Below are positions 45,601-57,289 of a DNA stretch of 64,000 nt, one piece after another (within the stretch, counting starts at the first letter, position 1; the number at the start of each line of letters is the position of its first letter). The notes below the pieces were generated by a model that worked only from the letters and a program-made list of their open reading frames with translations, ran no database searches and was not told the DNA's origin. Both the position numbers and the translations under genes were made by a program. The DNA comes from Apostichopus japonicus (Eukaryota > Echinodermata > Holothuroidea > Aspidochirotida > Stichopodidae), in assembly GCF_037975245.1 (NCBI RefSeq), contig NC_092563.1:17287594-17351593 (forward strand), in the 5' to 3' direction.

Positions 45601-47009
45601 ACAACGAACCTGTACTTTGTAGAACATGACTTCCCAGAAACGCATGTTGACGACAGCAAAAGTCGATCAAATATTCATGAAGCACAATTTCTCCTGTATC
45701 TTTGTAAATACCTCCTTAAACAGGGTTACACTCCGAATCAAATAACTATTCTTACCGCTTACAAAGGACAGGTTTACAGTATCAGACAAATTATGGAAGA
45801 GAGTACATTCGAAGGTGTTCGTGTTTGTCCCGTTGACAACTTTCAGGGAGAAGAAAACGACATCATTTTGTTTTCATTTGTAAGAAGTAATTTGGAGGGA
45901 AGCATTGGGTTTTTGAAAGTGTCGAACAGAGTTTGTGTTGTGCTTTCCAGAGCCAAAAAAGGTCTGTATTGCATTGGCAACTTTTCCCTGATGTCTCAAC
46001 AAAGTGAACTATGGGCAACAATCGTCACGTATTTACGGTCAGAGGGGTTTATTGGTCCAAGTTTAAAGTTAGTCTGCCGTAATCATCCAGAGCGATGCAT
46101 TGAAGCGAAAACATTTGCAGACTTCAAGGAAGCACCAGATGGTGGATGTAAGGAACCATGTTCTGCTCGACTCGATTGTGGTCACACCTGTCAGTTAAAA
46201 TGCCACCCTGTAGACAGAGAGCACAGAAAAATCCTTTGCCAAAGACCATGTGAGGAGAAAGTGTGTAGTCTGAAGCATGTATGCCCCAAGAGATGCTGGG
46301 AGGACTGTCCTAAATTATGTCCAACATTTATTGTGAAGATGTTGCCATGTTCACATGAACAGAAGGTTCAATGCTATCAGAAACCACATAATGTTGTTTG
46401 TCGTAGCCCGTGTGAAAGGGAGTTAGCGTGTGGTCACGGTTGTCGAGAACTTTGCGGTTTGAAGTGCACTGTCTCCTGTCCAGAAGTAGTTGAGAAGGTA
46501 TTCACACCGTGTGGCCACAAAGCGAAGGTACCATGTTTTGAGTCACTGTGTCCAAAGAAATGCAGAGCTTTGCTTAAATGTGAACATATCTGTCGTGGGA
46601 CTTGTGGGAATTGCAGAAATGGAAGGTATCACGTAAGGTGCAAAGAAGTGTGCGAGCGACCGTTGATTTGTGGCCACATATGTAAAAAAACGTGCTCAAG
46701 AAATTGTCCCCCGTGTACCAGACCTTGCGAAAATCGATGTCAACACAATAAATGTCACAAAACATGCGGCGAAACCTGCAGACCTTGTAAAGAACAATGT
46801 AAATGGAAGTGTAAGCATAAAATTTGCAGAAGACCTTGTGGAAGTGACTGCGATAGAAAAACATGTGACCTGCCATGTCCACGACGACTAAAATGCAAAC
46901 ACAAATGCATCGGTCTCTGTGGTGAGAGATGTCCAAAGCTTTGCCGTAAATGTCATATCAAGGACGTTACGACCATCTTGTTCGGAAATGAGGATGATCC
47001 GAAAGCACG
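42615..47009 (+). CDS. ZNFX1: ZNFX1-like exon 2: SF1 helicase core and NFX1-type zinc fingers
   Basis: Starts after TCGACAG (phase 2) and ends at CACG|GTAAGT (phase 2). N-terminal helical region, then PLLPCPDELRKEY and YLDIHYRLLREDYVAPIRE, typical of ZNFX1. SF1 motifs: Walker A GPPGTGKT (44080-44103), motif II VVEEAAE (near 45289), GDHQQLRP (45367), LQHRMRPE (45487), VDNFQGEENDI (near 45832), LSRAKKGLY (near 45943). From about 46147 the chain is Cys/His-rich with repeated CGH-C...C units such as CGHTCQLKCHP and CERPLICGHICKKTC. An acidic, probably disordered insert (44690-44930) lies between motifs I and II. Known: vertebrate ZNFX1 is an antiviral RNA-binding helicase at mitochondria; nematode ZNFX-1 works in small-RNA inheritance. 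All motif residues look intact. First ATG in this exon is 42652; the frame upstream of 42615 is intronic. Confidence 0.96.
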
Positions 47010-48001
47010 GTAAGTGAATAATATTGAATGGAAGTGTACAAATCATTCGTCTTTTAACTCCCGATGTCCATGATCATGATGATCACAATTGTTAGTCATT
47101 TGTTACCTTAACAGCCGTCTGGTGATGGCTCAGCACTGACAGACTGATTCAGTGTTATCAAAATACGAGACTGGGGTCACTGTTTATTAATGAAATATTA
47201 AACTAGACTTGACTACTGTCACAACGACTTTAATATATTTGACTAGATTGGATTCACTGTCTATACCTGTAAAATATTGACTGGTTGGTTCGGAGTAGTT
47301 TGAGTAACAGTGTGTTTCTAAACGATTGCATTGAATGTGGTTACTGTTCTAGAAACAATGAGCTCGGGTCAGTATGGGCCTTTACTGACTTTACGGCGGA
47401 AGTGATTGAATTGACTGTGTATGTTTAAAAGTCTGTCATGTAACGAATCGACTCATTCTGTGCCTTCTAACGACCAGGGAGAACCCGGGCACTTTTATTC
47501 CAACCTGAACATATTCTGATATTACCAACTTTCCGCAACAGAATTGAAGTACGAATATAACAGCATGAGCACCATTTAAACTAGCATACTCCAGTACGAT
47601 TACGAATACAACATGCCTGTCTACAAGAGTTCGGGTACATTAATTTGCACTAGTTGCTTAAATAGTATCCAAAATGTCTCTACTAAAAGTACAAATCCAC
47701 GAGGATGAGTAGGACTACAGGTAACTAGGTTATAATACCAGAACTTATTTAAAAATAACACATGCTCTATTTCTCCACCCAACCAACCCACAATCCATCC
47801 ATCCATCTATCAGGCCATATGTCCGACCAGTTTATCCATGAATCATCCATACATTCATCCATTGATCCGTCCATCCATTTGCCGATCCGTATTCGTCGAT
47901 TAACCCACCCGGTTATCCATCCAATAATCCATCCATCCATTTATAATCAGTTATCTAATTCTTAGTATCTTATAGTTCAATATGTTTATTACCTTTTCAA
48001 G
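47010..48001. other. ZNFX1 intron 2
   Basis: Seen: begins GTAAGT, ends TTTTCAAG. Contains an ATCC/CATC-rich simple stretch at 47775-47945. No other feature. Confidence 0.85.
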
Positions 48002-48098
48002 GTTCATTCAACTGGAAGACTGTAACCACATTGTTGAAGTACAGGGAATGGATCGCTGCATGAAACAGTATAAAGATTCCCACGAAAACATGATCAAG
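48002..48098 (+). CDS. ZNFX1: ZNFX1-like exon 3
   Basis: Seen: 97 nt encoding FIQLEDCNHIVEVQGMDRCM followed by KQYKDSHENMIK. It enters in phase 2 (completing the split Arg codon) and leaves in phase 0. The LEDC-H-xE-xxMD pattern directly precedes the C-terminal CP-CKTPIR segment in ZNFX1 proteins, and the next exon starts exactly there. The donor (AAG|GTGATT) is weaker than the others; reading on gives a stop within seven codons, so splicing here is required. Confidence 0.88.
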
Positions 48099-48205
48099 GT
48101 GATTACTTTTAAACGTTCTTAAACCCAAGTGTTTTGTTATCACGTCTGACATAATTATGATCGGACAGATCATTACGAGCAAGTTCTGCTGATAAACTGT
48201 ATAGG

Positions 48206-48531
48206 TCAGTGTGTATATTCTTATAATTATATGTTCGTTATTTACTCATATCCACTCAGTTCATACTATACTTTTACTGACAGTATGTCATGTTAATGAC
48301 TGTTCATACTAAGGACTGTTCATACTATCAGAAATAGTGCTTCGAAGCATAACATGGGAGGACAATGGTCAGTGTGTATATTCTTATAATTATATTTTCG
48401 TTATTTACTCGTATCCACTCAGTTCATACTATACTTTTACTGACAGTATGTCATGTTAATGACTGTTCATACTAAGGATTGTTCATACTATCAGTAATAG
48501 TGCTTCGAAGCATAACATGGGAGGACAATGT
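48206..48531 (+). repeat. Tandem ~163-bp duplication in intron
   Basis: Seen: two near-identical copies (48206-48368 and 48369-48531) share GTGTGTATATTCTTATAATT, TTTTACTGACAGTATGTCAT and CGAAGCATAACATGGGAGGA. Few differences, so recent. Confidence 0.9.
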
Positions 48532-48542
48532 AGAGTAGTATT

Positions 48543-50489
48543 CAGGTGCGTATCCAGGGGGGGGGCGTTGGGGGCGCGCGCCCCCCGGGTAAGGAAAAGA
48601 GGAGAGAAAAAAAGAGAAGAAAAAAGGGAAAAGGAGGGGGAAAAAAAGAAAAGGAGGAGAGGAAGGAAGGGAAAAGAAAAAGAAAAAAAGTGGGAAAAAG
48701 GAGAAAGGAGGGAGTAGAAGATAGCCAAGACCTCGGGAAGAGAAAGAGTAACAGTCATAGTTAAAGCGCTGATCCCTATTATATACACAGGTAGCCAGTG
48801 ACAGATCAAGGATTACGGAAGGGGTGTGCGCCTCACCCTACCCCTTACATCGACAACTCCATTTTTGACGTTTCCATTTTTCCTCTCTCACTAATGTATC
48901 TATATAAATACTATATATGGTCTATCATAACGCGTGTGTGTGTATGGACGCCTTAAACAATTGTAGAATTGTGCTATATGGAACCAACTGTGGCTGGTCT
49001 TGAACTCGACCGAGTCGTCGGGGAACATTTCGGGAAGGGGGCGACCGCCCCCCCCCCCCGAGCAAATTTTCTTTATGACATCGCTAGTAATTTCAAAATA
49101 GACAATGCTTAGATGCAACTTACAAGGCCTGGGAAGTGTCATTCCCAGCGATCTGGGAGGCATTTTCGGCCAAAATTTTTCTTGTACGCTTCGCGCCAAC
49201 CCATGGTGGCGCTTCGCTTAGATAGTTTGCCTACAGGCAATTACTCGCTACACGCCTGTTCGAATTTGTAAAGCAAAGAGCAGATATAACATCATATCAG
49301 TGAGCATTGAAATGCATTTTCCATGATGAACAGCCTCAAAAACTGTCTATGTGTGTAGTCAAAGGCGTAGGAGCCCAATTGGATTTGGGGGCTGTAATGA
49401 CTTGCCCGAAAAAAAAGCCAAAATTTTTCGCGCGCAAAGCGCGCGTTCAACATATCGATGCCAATATCATATAAGCAAACATCGGTCATTATATTGCGTG
49501 GCATCGTGTACCGCACGGTCCGTCAAAGTTGCACAGTATACCGCCAAATGCTAATGTAAACAACCAAATATCCTATGTAGATGGGGAAAAAGCATACAGA
49601 TCCATTTATGTCAAAACTCTCTTTTACAGTAGTAATGTCGGCCAAGCTTACAACTTTATTTTAATTACCACGGAGATCATTTTAAAGCTATTCATTGCTA
49701 TTTATATTTCTTTTAGTAGGTGTCCGAAAAAAATTGGAAAAAATTGGGTTGCGGGGGGGGGGGGGGTTGGGGTGGCTGCAGCCCCCGCCTCCTACGGGAC
49801 CTACGCCTATGTGTGTAGTGTTCGGTTTCGATATACCTGATATCGGAAATATCTGCTATTTTTCTGTTCCTTCAACCAAGTTTTACAATAGCCATTATAA
49901 GAGGTTGCAATATTTCTACACCAATAAATTAACTGTGTCGGAATTTTAGAAAATTTCCTCACCAACATTATTCATCATACTTTCCTCTACTCGTGCAATT
50001 TTGACCTGTCTGTTAGGGGTTCAAGGAGGTTTTTCTATATTGGTTATCCATAGATTGAATTTTCTGCAACATTATGGGTATGTTTTCAAGTGATTTTATT
50101 CACGAGAAATGTGAATTTTCAAATTCTCAACAAATAATGGGCTTGAAACTTTCAAAAGTGGGGCTTTCGGATATTCTGGGCCGTGACGTAGAATCACCTA
50201 CAAAAGCAATCATCCATAGGACATGCAATCAGGTCGAACATGATGTGTGACTGGTGACAATCTTCAAAAAGGTTATGGATGGAAAAAAAAACTTTTGGGA
50301 AATACTTGGTTCTCAGGCAAAAGTGTACATCTGGTTGCTCATTTTCAAGCCCGAGAAGTGCCATTTCCGGTGATCTGGGGGGTATCAAAACCAAAAATTT
50401 TCTTGTACGCTCCGCGCCAACCGATGGTGGCGCTCCGCTTAGATAGTAATTCGCGCCCCCCGGGTTAGAAAATCCTGGATACGCGCCTG
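48543..50489. mobile_element. hAT-type element in ZNFX1 intron 3
   Basis: Seen: ends CAGGTGCGTATCCAGG and CCTGGATACGCGCCTG are inverted repeats, followed inwards by G- and C-rich runs (CGCGCCCCCCGGGT left, CGCGCCCCCCGGGTT right). GTATT lies on both sides (48538-48542, 50490-50494), a partial target duplication. Contains core copies at 49108-49226 and 50345-50452, a purine-rich GGAAAAGAAA stretch (48590-48715) and a nested element. No transposase. Confidence 0.75.
49360..49811. mobile_element. Nested hAT-type MITE with perfect 8-bp TSD
   Basis: Seen: ends CAAAGGCGTAGG and CCTACGCCTATG (reverse complement CATAGGCGTAGG). TGTGTAGT is present on both sides (49352-49359, 49812-49819). Contains a G run (49754-49766) and a GCGCGCAAAGCGCGCG palindrome near 49430. 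It sits inside 48543-50489, so it is the younger insertion. Confidence 0.85.
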
Positions 50490-51663
50490 GTATTCTTATT
50501 GGCAAATTGTCCCAAGTGACTAATTTTAATGTTATCAATTCAAGCCGTGTACTACAATTCTATTGTTATTCGCTAGATATGTATTTCGTATATCTTTGTT
50601 GCAGTTATCAGGTTAGAGACAAAGAAGCAGATTTTACCAACACCAACACAAACAACGGACGCCTTTCGTCGTATATGAAACTAGATAGGCTCAATGTTAG
50701 CAACGTTTTAAATGAATGGGACAATTAAAGGAATTGTCTGGTGGAAGATTTTGATACATTGTTCTAGTTTTTTTCTCTCTTTCTAACCATGTAAAAATTG
50801 TCCACATTTTACGTTTTCCTCTTTTAGAAATATGGTTTTCAAATTTACCAGTTTCTCACCAAAAGTACCGTTTGTTCGAACGCATCAATATGGTGATTGA
50901 CGTAGTGCTGGCAAATAGGCAAAACAGGCGACTTGAAGTTAGCACTCCCATTTCCGCAGCAAATACACTCTCACGTGTACACGCACGGGTGATTGCCTAT
51001 TACATAAAACGTACCTATCGCGATCGTTACAACATTCCATGAACAGTTGGTATACGTATAGCGTTGCACATTATATAATCCCACACTCAAACCACAGTTC
51101 ATAAACTGTTCTTCGAAATCGCTGAAATAAAATTAACGGATCAAATTTATTCGGAACACCAAAAGACGATGTCAGAGCAGTGTCCGATTGTAAACGTTAG
51201 AGTAGCCTCGTTGCGAACATTATTTGCGTTGGGGTTGGATAGCACGATGTATAAACAACGAAGATTCTGCTGTTAAAACTTATCTTGGGTTACACAAAGA
51301 CCACGAAACCATCGATCTACTACATATACGGCGGCATAAGGACTTTTTGAAAACATATCTAATTTATAAGAAATTTAAGGAAGAAATGTATCTGTATACA
51401 AACGCGGTTTTTGTTGTGATTACTGTGGGGGCGTGGGTTATGTCGCAATCTGCATTAGCGTAGATGACTTCACGTTCTGTACTGTTCAAATCATATTGGA
51501 ATGTCCATCCCAAACAATTAAAAATTTGTTTCTCTATCAAACGCAACATTAGCGTTCTCATACTTTGACAACATGTTTGGAAAATTGTTTATCATCTTTT
51601 AAGGTACTTTTTTGGGGCCACCAGACAATCCTTTTAAAAAAAAAATTCTACATTTCTCAACAG

Positions 51664-52680
51664 CTTCCGGAGTGTCCGTGGTGCAAGACCCCAATAAGGA
51701 ATAACCAGAGGTACAAAAACATAATCAAGGCAATTAGAAGCGACGTTGAGAAAGTTAAAATTCAAATTAAAGGAGATACCCGAGAAATCAGAAGTAAGCT
51801 TTCTGATTTGATTAAAAGAATAGATAAGGAACGTAATGTTCTAGTAACCACCAATCGTGACCGACGACTCGAATTGACCAAATCTACAAAACGAAAAGGA
51901 CTTGGGCAGGATACTCAATGGCGTGTCTTTTTCAACAACTTGAAAGAGAAGTTGGACAAAAGTCGTTACACGATATCTCTTGAAGACCTCTCCGGTATGA
52001 ACATTATTTTGGATATGTACGATAAACTGCTAAAGATAAATGACGTTAAAGCCAAAGTTTTGAAAGGTATCCCAACTAAAACTATATCAGACATGAAAGA
52101 GTTCACACAATTTCAAGAATACTACGGGTTTCTTAAAGGAAAGATCAAGTGTTTCCAGGACACACCCAGCGATCAAGAAATCGAAGATTGGCAAAATGAA
52201 TACCAACGGTGTCGACATAGTTTGTCCCTTGTGCGTGTACTAAGCGCGTTCAAAAATTCGAATATCAAACGCGATGAGTTGGAAATGGTAAACAATATGG
52301 CGCATGAAGTTTATGGTTTGTTGTCAGACGGATTTCCGTTCAGCAAAAACAAAGATGACAAAGTGAAAATTGTTTTAAGCGATATTAAAGATATAAATCC
52401 GCTGCTTCTGGAAATAGGCATCAGTGAAGAAGAACGAAAGATGGTTGTGAAGGCGATGGGGTTCCGTAAAGGTCATTGGTTTAAATGTGGCAATGGACAC
52501 ATTTATGCTATAGGTGAATGTGGGGGTGCTTTCCAAATAAGTCAGTGTCCAGAATGCAAAACGCGTATCGGTGGTTTGAGCCACCGGTTGGATGCAAGCA
52601 ATTCACTGGCGCAAGAGATGGACGGTGCAAGTTTCGCTGCGTATTCAGAGGAAGCAAACGATGTGCTTAATTTCGATTGA
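51664..52680 (+). CDS. ZNFX1: ZNFX1-like exon 4: C terminus with RZ-type zinc finger
   Basis: Seen: after CTCAACAG, phase 0, the frame starts LPECPWCKTPIRNNQRY, the characteristic segment after the finger region in ZNFX1. A Lys/Glu-rich helical part follows (about 51720-52440), then GHWFKCGNGHIYAIGECGG and QCPECKTRIGGLSHRL (52471-52590), an RZ-type finger as in ZNFX1 and RNF213. TGA stop at 52678. Known: RZ fingers bind zinc through Cys/His and act in RNA- and immunity-related proteins; here C, H, C and C-x2-C positions are all present. The open frame extends upstream of 51664 only by reading intron from a non-ATG codon. Confidence 0.95.
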   Translation, partial: LPECPWCKTPIRNNQRYKNIIKAIRSDVEKVKIQIKGDTREIRSKLSDLIKRIDKERNVLVTTNRDRRLELTKSTKRKGLGQDTQWRVFFNNLKEKLDKSRYTISLEDLSGMNIILDMYDKLLKINDVKAKVLKGIPTKTISDMKEFTQFQEYYGFLKGKIKCFQDTPSDQEIEDWQNEYQRCRHSLSLVRVLSAFKNSNIKRDELEMVNNMAHEVYGLLSDGFPFSKNKDDKVKIVLSDIKDINPLLLEIGISEEERKMVVKAMGFRKGHWFKCGNGHIYAIGECGGAFQISQCPECKTRIGGLSHRLDASNSLAQEMDGASFAAYSEEANDVLNFD

Positions 52681-54299
52681 ACGAATATGATATTTAGGCA
52701 ACTAGAGTCAGATTATAAGGAAAATTTAAATACAAATCGATCGTACTGGTAAATATTATTTTGTCGTAAAACAAATTGCTCAAAGTAGTATGTGTAGTGT
52801 TAGTATTGTACATGTTAAAGTTTAAAAAATTATGTTAGTGACGTTAGTGAGTCAATCTCAAACTAACTGTGGATAGAGATATACATTTGAAGAGAAGCAT
52901 ATGGTAAACAGAGCAATATATAATGTCTGCGGTCGTATTGCATTTAATTCTAACTATGTGGGTATTGTGTGCTTCCTTTCATTCTTTGAGTGGTGTGTGC
53001 GCATTATAAGTCGTATTATTATTATAATTTCTCTTTTCTCTTGTATTATAATGATTATTCAGTCAAAGATTTCTGAAAAGTGCCCAGTGGTTTTATGTTA
53101 TCTGCTTCGAAGTTACATACATTGAAGTTTATAGGACTATCATTAGTAAGCTATTTAGATCAACAATTTAGGCAGAACTTGTATCTCGATATGTTTAAAT
53201 CCAAGAAAAAGGTGCTAGCAATTTTTCTTCAGCATTTCTGGTTTTAAATATTTTTAAGTAAACTAAGACTCTGGAGAACTTCTTTAACGTTAAATTGACT
53301 ATGACGTCGGTTTTTCGGTGCAGGCCTTAATGCCAGTGTTATTACATCGTTGATAAGTTATTATATATCAACAAACTTCATTAAACAACTGAGCATGACA
53401 TTCAACAAAATTTGTACTTGACAAATTATACTACATTGTTAACATGCCATTTTAGGCTATAAAAGTATTATGTTTCCCCTAAGATTTTGTTTTGCATCTG
53501 AGGAACTGCTCCATGTTTTGTGCATTAGACAATATAATCCATTCATTCAGCTGTTTTACGGATATTTTCTTAAAATGCCCTATTGGCTACAAAACTGCCA
53601 TCTGGACTAAAAGGAGTGTTTGTCAATGGTCTGCATCATATCAAAGATAAATATTGTGTCTAAAAACATCCTTTGAAGCTGGTTAAGAATTAAAAGCTAT
53701 AAATCTATTTTCAACAACGAGAATTCTCGAGTATTATCTTGCATATAGATGATTCTGATTCCAAAGATTGACTACCCATTAGACCGATTTAACATTTTTT
53801 AATATTAATTAAGGTATATTCCTTTCACATTTGCCAACATTTGCTCATTTTTTAATTAGGAACAATTGTTTACGTAGTTGAATAACATATGAAACATAGG
53901 TTGATTGTATCAGAAAATACTTGTTCTTTAATTAAGAACAAAACATTTGCGGTATAAATACTGTTTTTTATTTGGCTCATGCAGTGCTTATAAAATCAAT
54001 CAAAACGAAAGCTGAAAGGTTTATGGGAGCAGTGAACAGCAGAGCAGCGAGACCAAGAGACTCCTTTTTTGTTTATAACATTTCCCCTTTCTCTTTCTTG
54101 ATTAAGCCAGTACAATTCTCATGTTTCTAAATGTTCTTGGTTAGGTAAGAAAACGCATGAAATAAAACATGGATGGTATAAAAGACTATTATTTCATTTG
54201 TATCCAGCATAGTTTAGGTGTGCATAATATAAACTTCACAAACAACGCTATCTTGTCGTTCTTTCTGGTATTATATATCACACTCACTTAATATTACTG
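52681..54299. other. 3' flank / 3' UTR of the ZNFX1-like gene
   Basis: Seen: AT-rich, no further ORF. ATTAAA occurs near 53378 and the canonical AATAAA only at 54161-54166. Which is used cannot be told from sequence. Confidence 0.5.
54161..54166 (+). terminator. Candidate polyadenylation signal AATAAA
   Basis: Seen: the canonical hexamer about 1.5 kb after the ZNFX1 stop codon. A T-rich segment follows at a distance. Its use is inferred, not shown. Confidence 0.35.
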
Positions 54300-54312
54300 T
54301 TATGTTAAATGT

Positions 54313-54315
54313 ATG

Positions 54316-54375
<60 letters not shown>

Positions 54376-54402
54376 TATATGTATATATGTTGTGTATATA
54401 TG

Positions 54403-54438
<36 letters not shown>

Positions 54439-54443
54439 TATAT

Positions 54444-54512
<69 letters not shown>
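54313..54512. repeat. TA microsatellite (~200 bp)
   Basis: Seen: almost pure TA with scattered TG/CA interruptions. Open YIYI frames are artefacts. Confidence 0.97.
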
Positions 54513-54515
<3 letters not shown>

Positions 54516-55502
54516 GTTAGGTAAAGATTCCCTCCCCCTGCCCTTATCTCAACCCACCCCAGGAACTATATATAAAAAATATCACCTTTTGGCAACTTGG
54601 AATTGGTTAAACAGTCGATTCTTCATACCTTTTGGGGCAACAACTTTACACAAAATTGGTTGTATACAAACGTACCCAGTGTGGTATACAATATTTGCCC
54701 CACATTATGTGAGTACAACCCCCCCCCCTCCCCCCCAATGGTGCCAATATCCTCATAAACCAACACTTTCTTCTACTTATTGAAGAAAGGTCACCCAAGA
54801 TAGAGGCTGGGTATGAAAACAAAACGAATTAACAGATCCACTCTCGATCCACAGTTCCCTTACATCGAGACTGTGATCATGTGACCATGACGATCGTATG
54901 TTAAATGGGGGGGGGGGGGGTCACGGAACAGATACTACACATTATGTTATCCAAAAGACTAGAAAAGGCATATGGTTTACAAAGAGGTATATTATTTGCG
55001 TGGTCATGTCTCGTTTCGTCTAGATCCATCATTGTAACGACTCTCTTCAAGCCGAGGCGATGGTAAATGGTACTGTTCTATGACATTCCCAACATTCATA
55101 TTGGCATCTTCAATGTACGTAACTAATTGTTTATTTTATGTATTTTTTATGAATAAAAGATAAAGCACAGCGGGGAGGTCGAAAGCTACCTCTGACATTT
55201 CTGTGAATATGATAAAAGACCACCAAAAGTCTTCTATCGGGCGAAAATGGGATGAAAATTTATCGACGAGATATTTCATACCGCTTGCTGAATCTTTCAC
55301 GCAATTTGGTCATACTTTAATGTAAAGAAAACTTAAAAGTTATATTTAAAAAGTCAATGTACAATCATTACATAGACCGAAATACAAAATATTATTAAAG
55401 CAAATGTTGAAATAGAACCTACACATAGTATACAAATTTGATATATGTTTTATTTTCAGTTTCCCTAAGGTTCCTCTCGTTCTATGAAGTGATTCATTAA
55501 CG
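54513..55502. other. Intergenic stretch, nothing recognised
   Basis: Seen: C run at about 54719-54735 and G run at 54907-54919, bracketing sequence that may be another decayed hAT-type element; no clear ends found. Confidence 0.4.
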
Positions 55503-55597
55503 TATAAAGCATGTCTTCTATGTCACTTCCGGTGCGTCGATTGAAGTCGGTCAAGATGGCGTCATATGATCTCGCATCTGAAGAATTGTTCTGTTAA
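55503..55597 (+). promoter_or_regulatory. Candidate promoter and start of an unknown gene
   Basis: Seen: TATAAA (55503-55508), CACTTCCGG (55524-55532, ETS-type), then CAAGATGGCG (55553-55562, YY1-type and good start context), opening a short frame MASYDLASEELFC then TAA. This combination is common at gene starts in animals. No convincing donor ends the short frame, so a gene is only suggested. Confidence 0.25.
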
Positions 55598-56106
55598 TTT
55601 TCAATGGTCTTTTGATTTCGTGCATGTAGACGACAATTGACCTCCACTTATAAGGTCATTGCCCTTCTCCGACAAATCCTGCAATTATAAACGTCTATTG
55701 TAGGACTGATTTGAATGTGATGGATCAAGCCTAAGACGGACTACAATAAATAATAGTGTGGTGTGAGCCAGAGCTCGTGTAAATTTTAAGCCGCCCTTCC
55801 CCAACCCAACCCACCACCAACAAAAACTAAGAAATATTATCGTTGATAATGACAAGTAAGATGATTTAAGTGATGAAGTTACATACTTTATGTATATTCT
55901 CATCTCATTAGCATTATTCACAATGTTCACCATACACACAGTTCAGTAGCGTTAATTTACTTATGTCTACTGTTAGACGTACCCAAGCCAGACTCTCCTC
56001 TTCATTATTTTCCCGTGGCTCTGCCTGTGTCGCCACTCTTGAACTTACAATGATTGTTAATATATGCTGTATGAGAGGTTGAAAAGAGGCGATAGGGGTA
56101 GGGAGG
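55598..56106. other. Intergenic stretch, nothing recognised
   Basis: Seen: unique sequence without supported features. Confidence 0.4.
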
Positions 56107-56114
56107 GATATACA

Positions 56115-56466
56115 CAGGGCCGGATTTACCAATGGGCAACGTGAGCAGCTGCCAACGGGCCTCCACAACAAGGGGCCTCCACATACTTCATGAAAAAATA
56201 TATATATAACAGGAAATTAGAAGAAAAAAAAATTAAATGTAGGCTGACAAACAGGCCTACATACCGTAAAGAAAATTCTTCAGAAATCACAAAATTTACT
56301 TCAGAAATCACAAAATACTGCATCATTTCGCGTCCAAGAACCCTTAATTATTGGAAAAATCCAAAACCCCTCCCCTTACACACCTCCCCCAGGACGGCGA
56401 TCACTGGAGGGGGCCTCCACCACTGAAGGTTGCCCACGGGCCTCCACATGTCTAAATCCGGCCCTG
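56115..56466. mobile_element. hAT-type MITE with perfect 8-bp TSD
   Basis: Seen: ends CAGGGCCGGATTTA / TAAATCCGGCCCTG, perfect inverted repeats, and GATATACA on both sides (56107-56114, 56467-56474). An inner GGGCCTCCAC motif recurs near both ends. 352 bp, no coding capacity. CAGGGCCGG-type ends are widespread among hAT elements. Confidence 0.93.
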
Positions 56467-56474
56467 GATATACA

Positions 56475-57289
56475 CCCATATAGCAGTGGTCTAATTCATC
56501 CCCGGCTGAATGTACAAAAATCCCCTGATTACTACCCACCTCCTTACATGAGCTCCACATCGCCATATATACTCTCGGAGTATATTCCTGTCGCTCGCTC
56601 GGTGAGGGCCGCAAACACGTATTTCCAGAACCTGGTGAACTGGCTTAGGCTATCACAGACTTCGGCATCATCTTTTTTTCATTGCAAATTGATAGCGTCT
56701 CTATGTATTTAAAAAGCAAAATGAATCACATTTCTACCGACGAATTCGCAATTGCTGGCATTTTTAATTTATATTCTTAAATTATTGGAAGGAAAGAGGA
56801 AGTTGTCCCACATTGTCTGCGTCAGGAGAATTTCTTTAAAGGACGTTTCTTTGAGATGAATGGGATACAAGATATTGGCTAGACAGATGAATATGTAAGA
56901 CAAGGAACAGTTGGCGATGTTATATATGTTTTCGGTTTAGGCCTTCTTTATCTTCATCTTTATCTCATGACTATATGGTCTCACCAATTGTAGTAAGTAA
57001 AAGAAAAAGAGAGCTTAAATGATGATGTTATATTTCGACTTGATCAAGTCTTCGAGACCATATCCCAATATTTTTCTTAGTTGCTTGGGAAGTTATTTAT
57101 GACCAGATATCTCTGTATCATATATACTAATAATTGTGGTAGAGTTTATGTCTACTTGAATATAAAAGATTTTTAATTCGTACCATTTAATTCAAAATAT
57201 GAACTGCAATATATAATAAGCTAATATTAAACCATTTGAAACAATAGCACTTTGTTGCTCTAAAGAAAACATGGCGACTTACAATGACA
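56475..57289. other. Intergenic stretch, nothing recognised
   Basis: Seen: starts with the AGCAGTGGTCTAATTC dispersed segment also seen at 27937; the rest is unique AT-rich sequence. Confidence 0.4.

Larger units (their letters stand above)
48099..51663. other. ZNFX1 intron 3 (3.6 kb, filled with repeats)
   Basis: Seen: contains a tandem ~163-bp duplication (48206-48531), a hAT-type element (48543-50489) with another nested in it (49360-49811), then unique sequence 50740-51650. A frame at 51168-51276 (MSEQCPIVNVRVASLRTLF) and an overlapping one to 51463 are open but not recognised and not needed for the ZNFX1 model. Ends with TTTCTCAACAG. Confidence 0.8.

Noticed and set aside
47762-47965. 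ORF rich in HPSIHPSI
   Set aside because: Translation of an ATCC/CATC simple repeat in ZNFX1 intron 2.
48517-48764. Lys/Glu/Arg-rich ORFs
   Set aside because: They come from a purine-rich simple stretch inside a hAT-type element.
51224-51463. 79-codon frame in ZNFX1 intron 3 as an extra exon
   Set aside because: Starts at TTG, no acceptor/donor pair, and exon 3 joins exon 4 in phase without it; no family match recognised.
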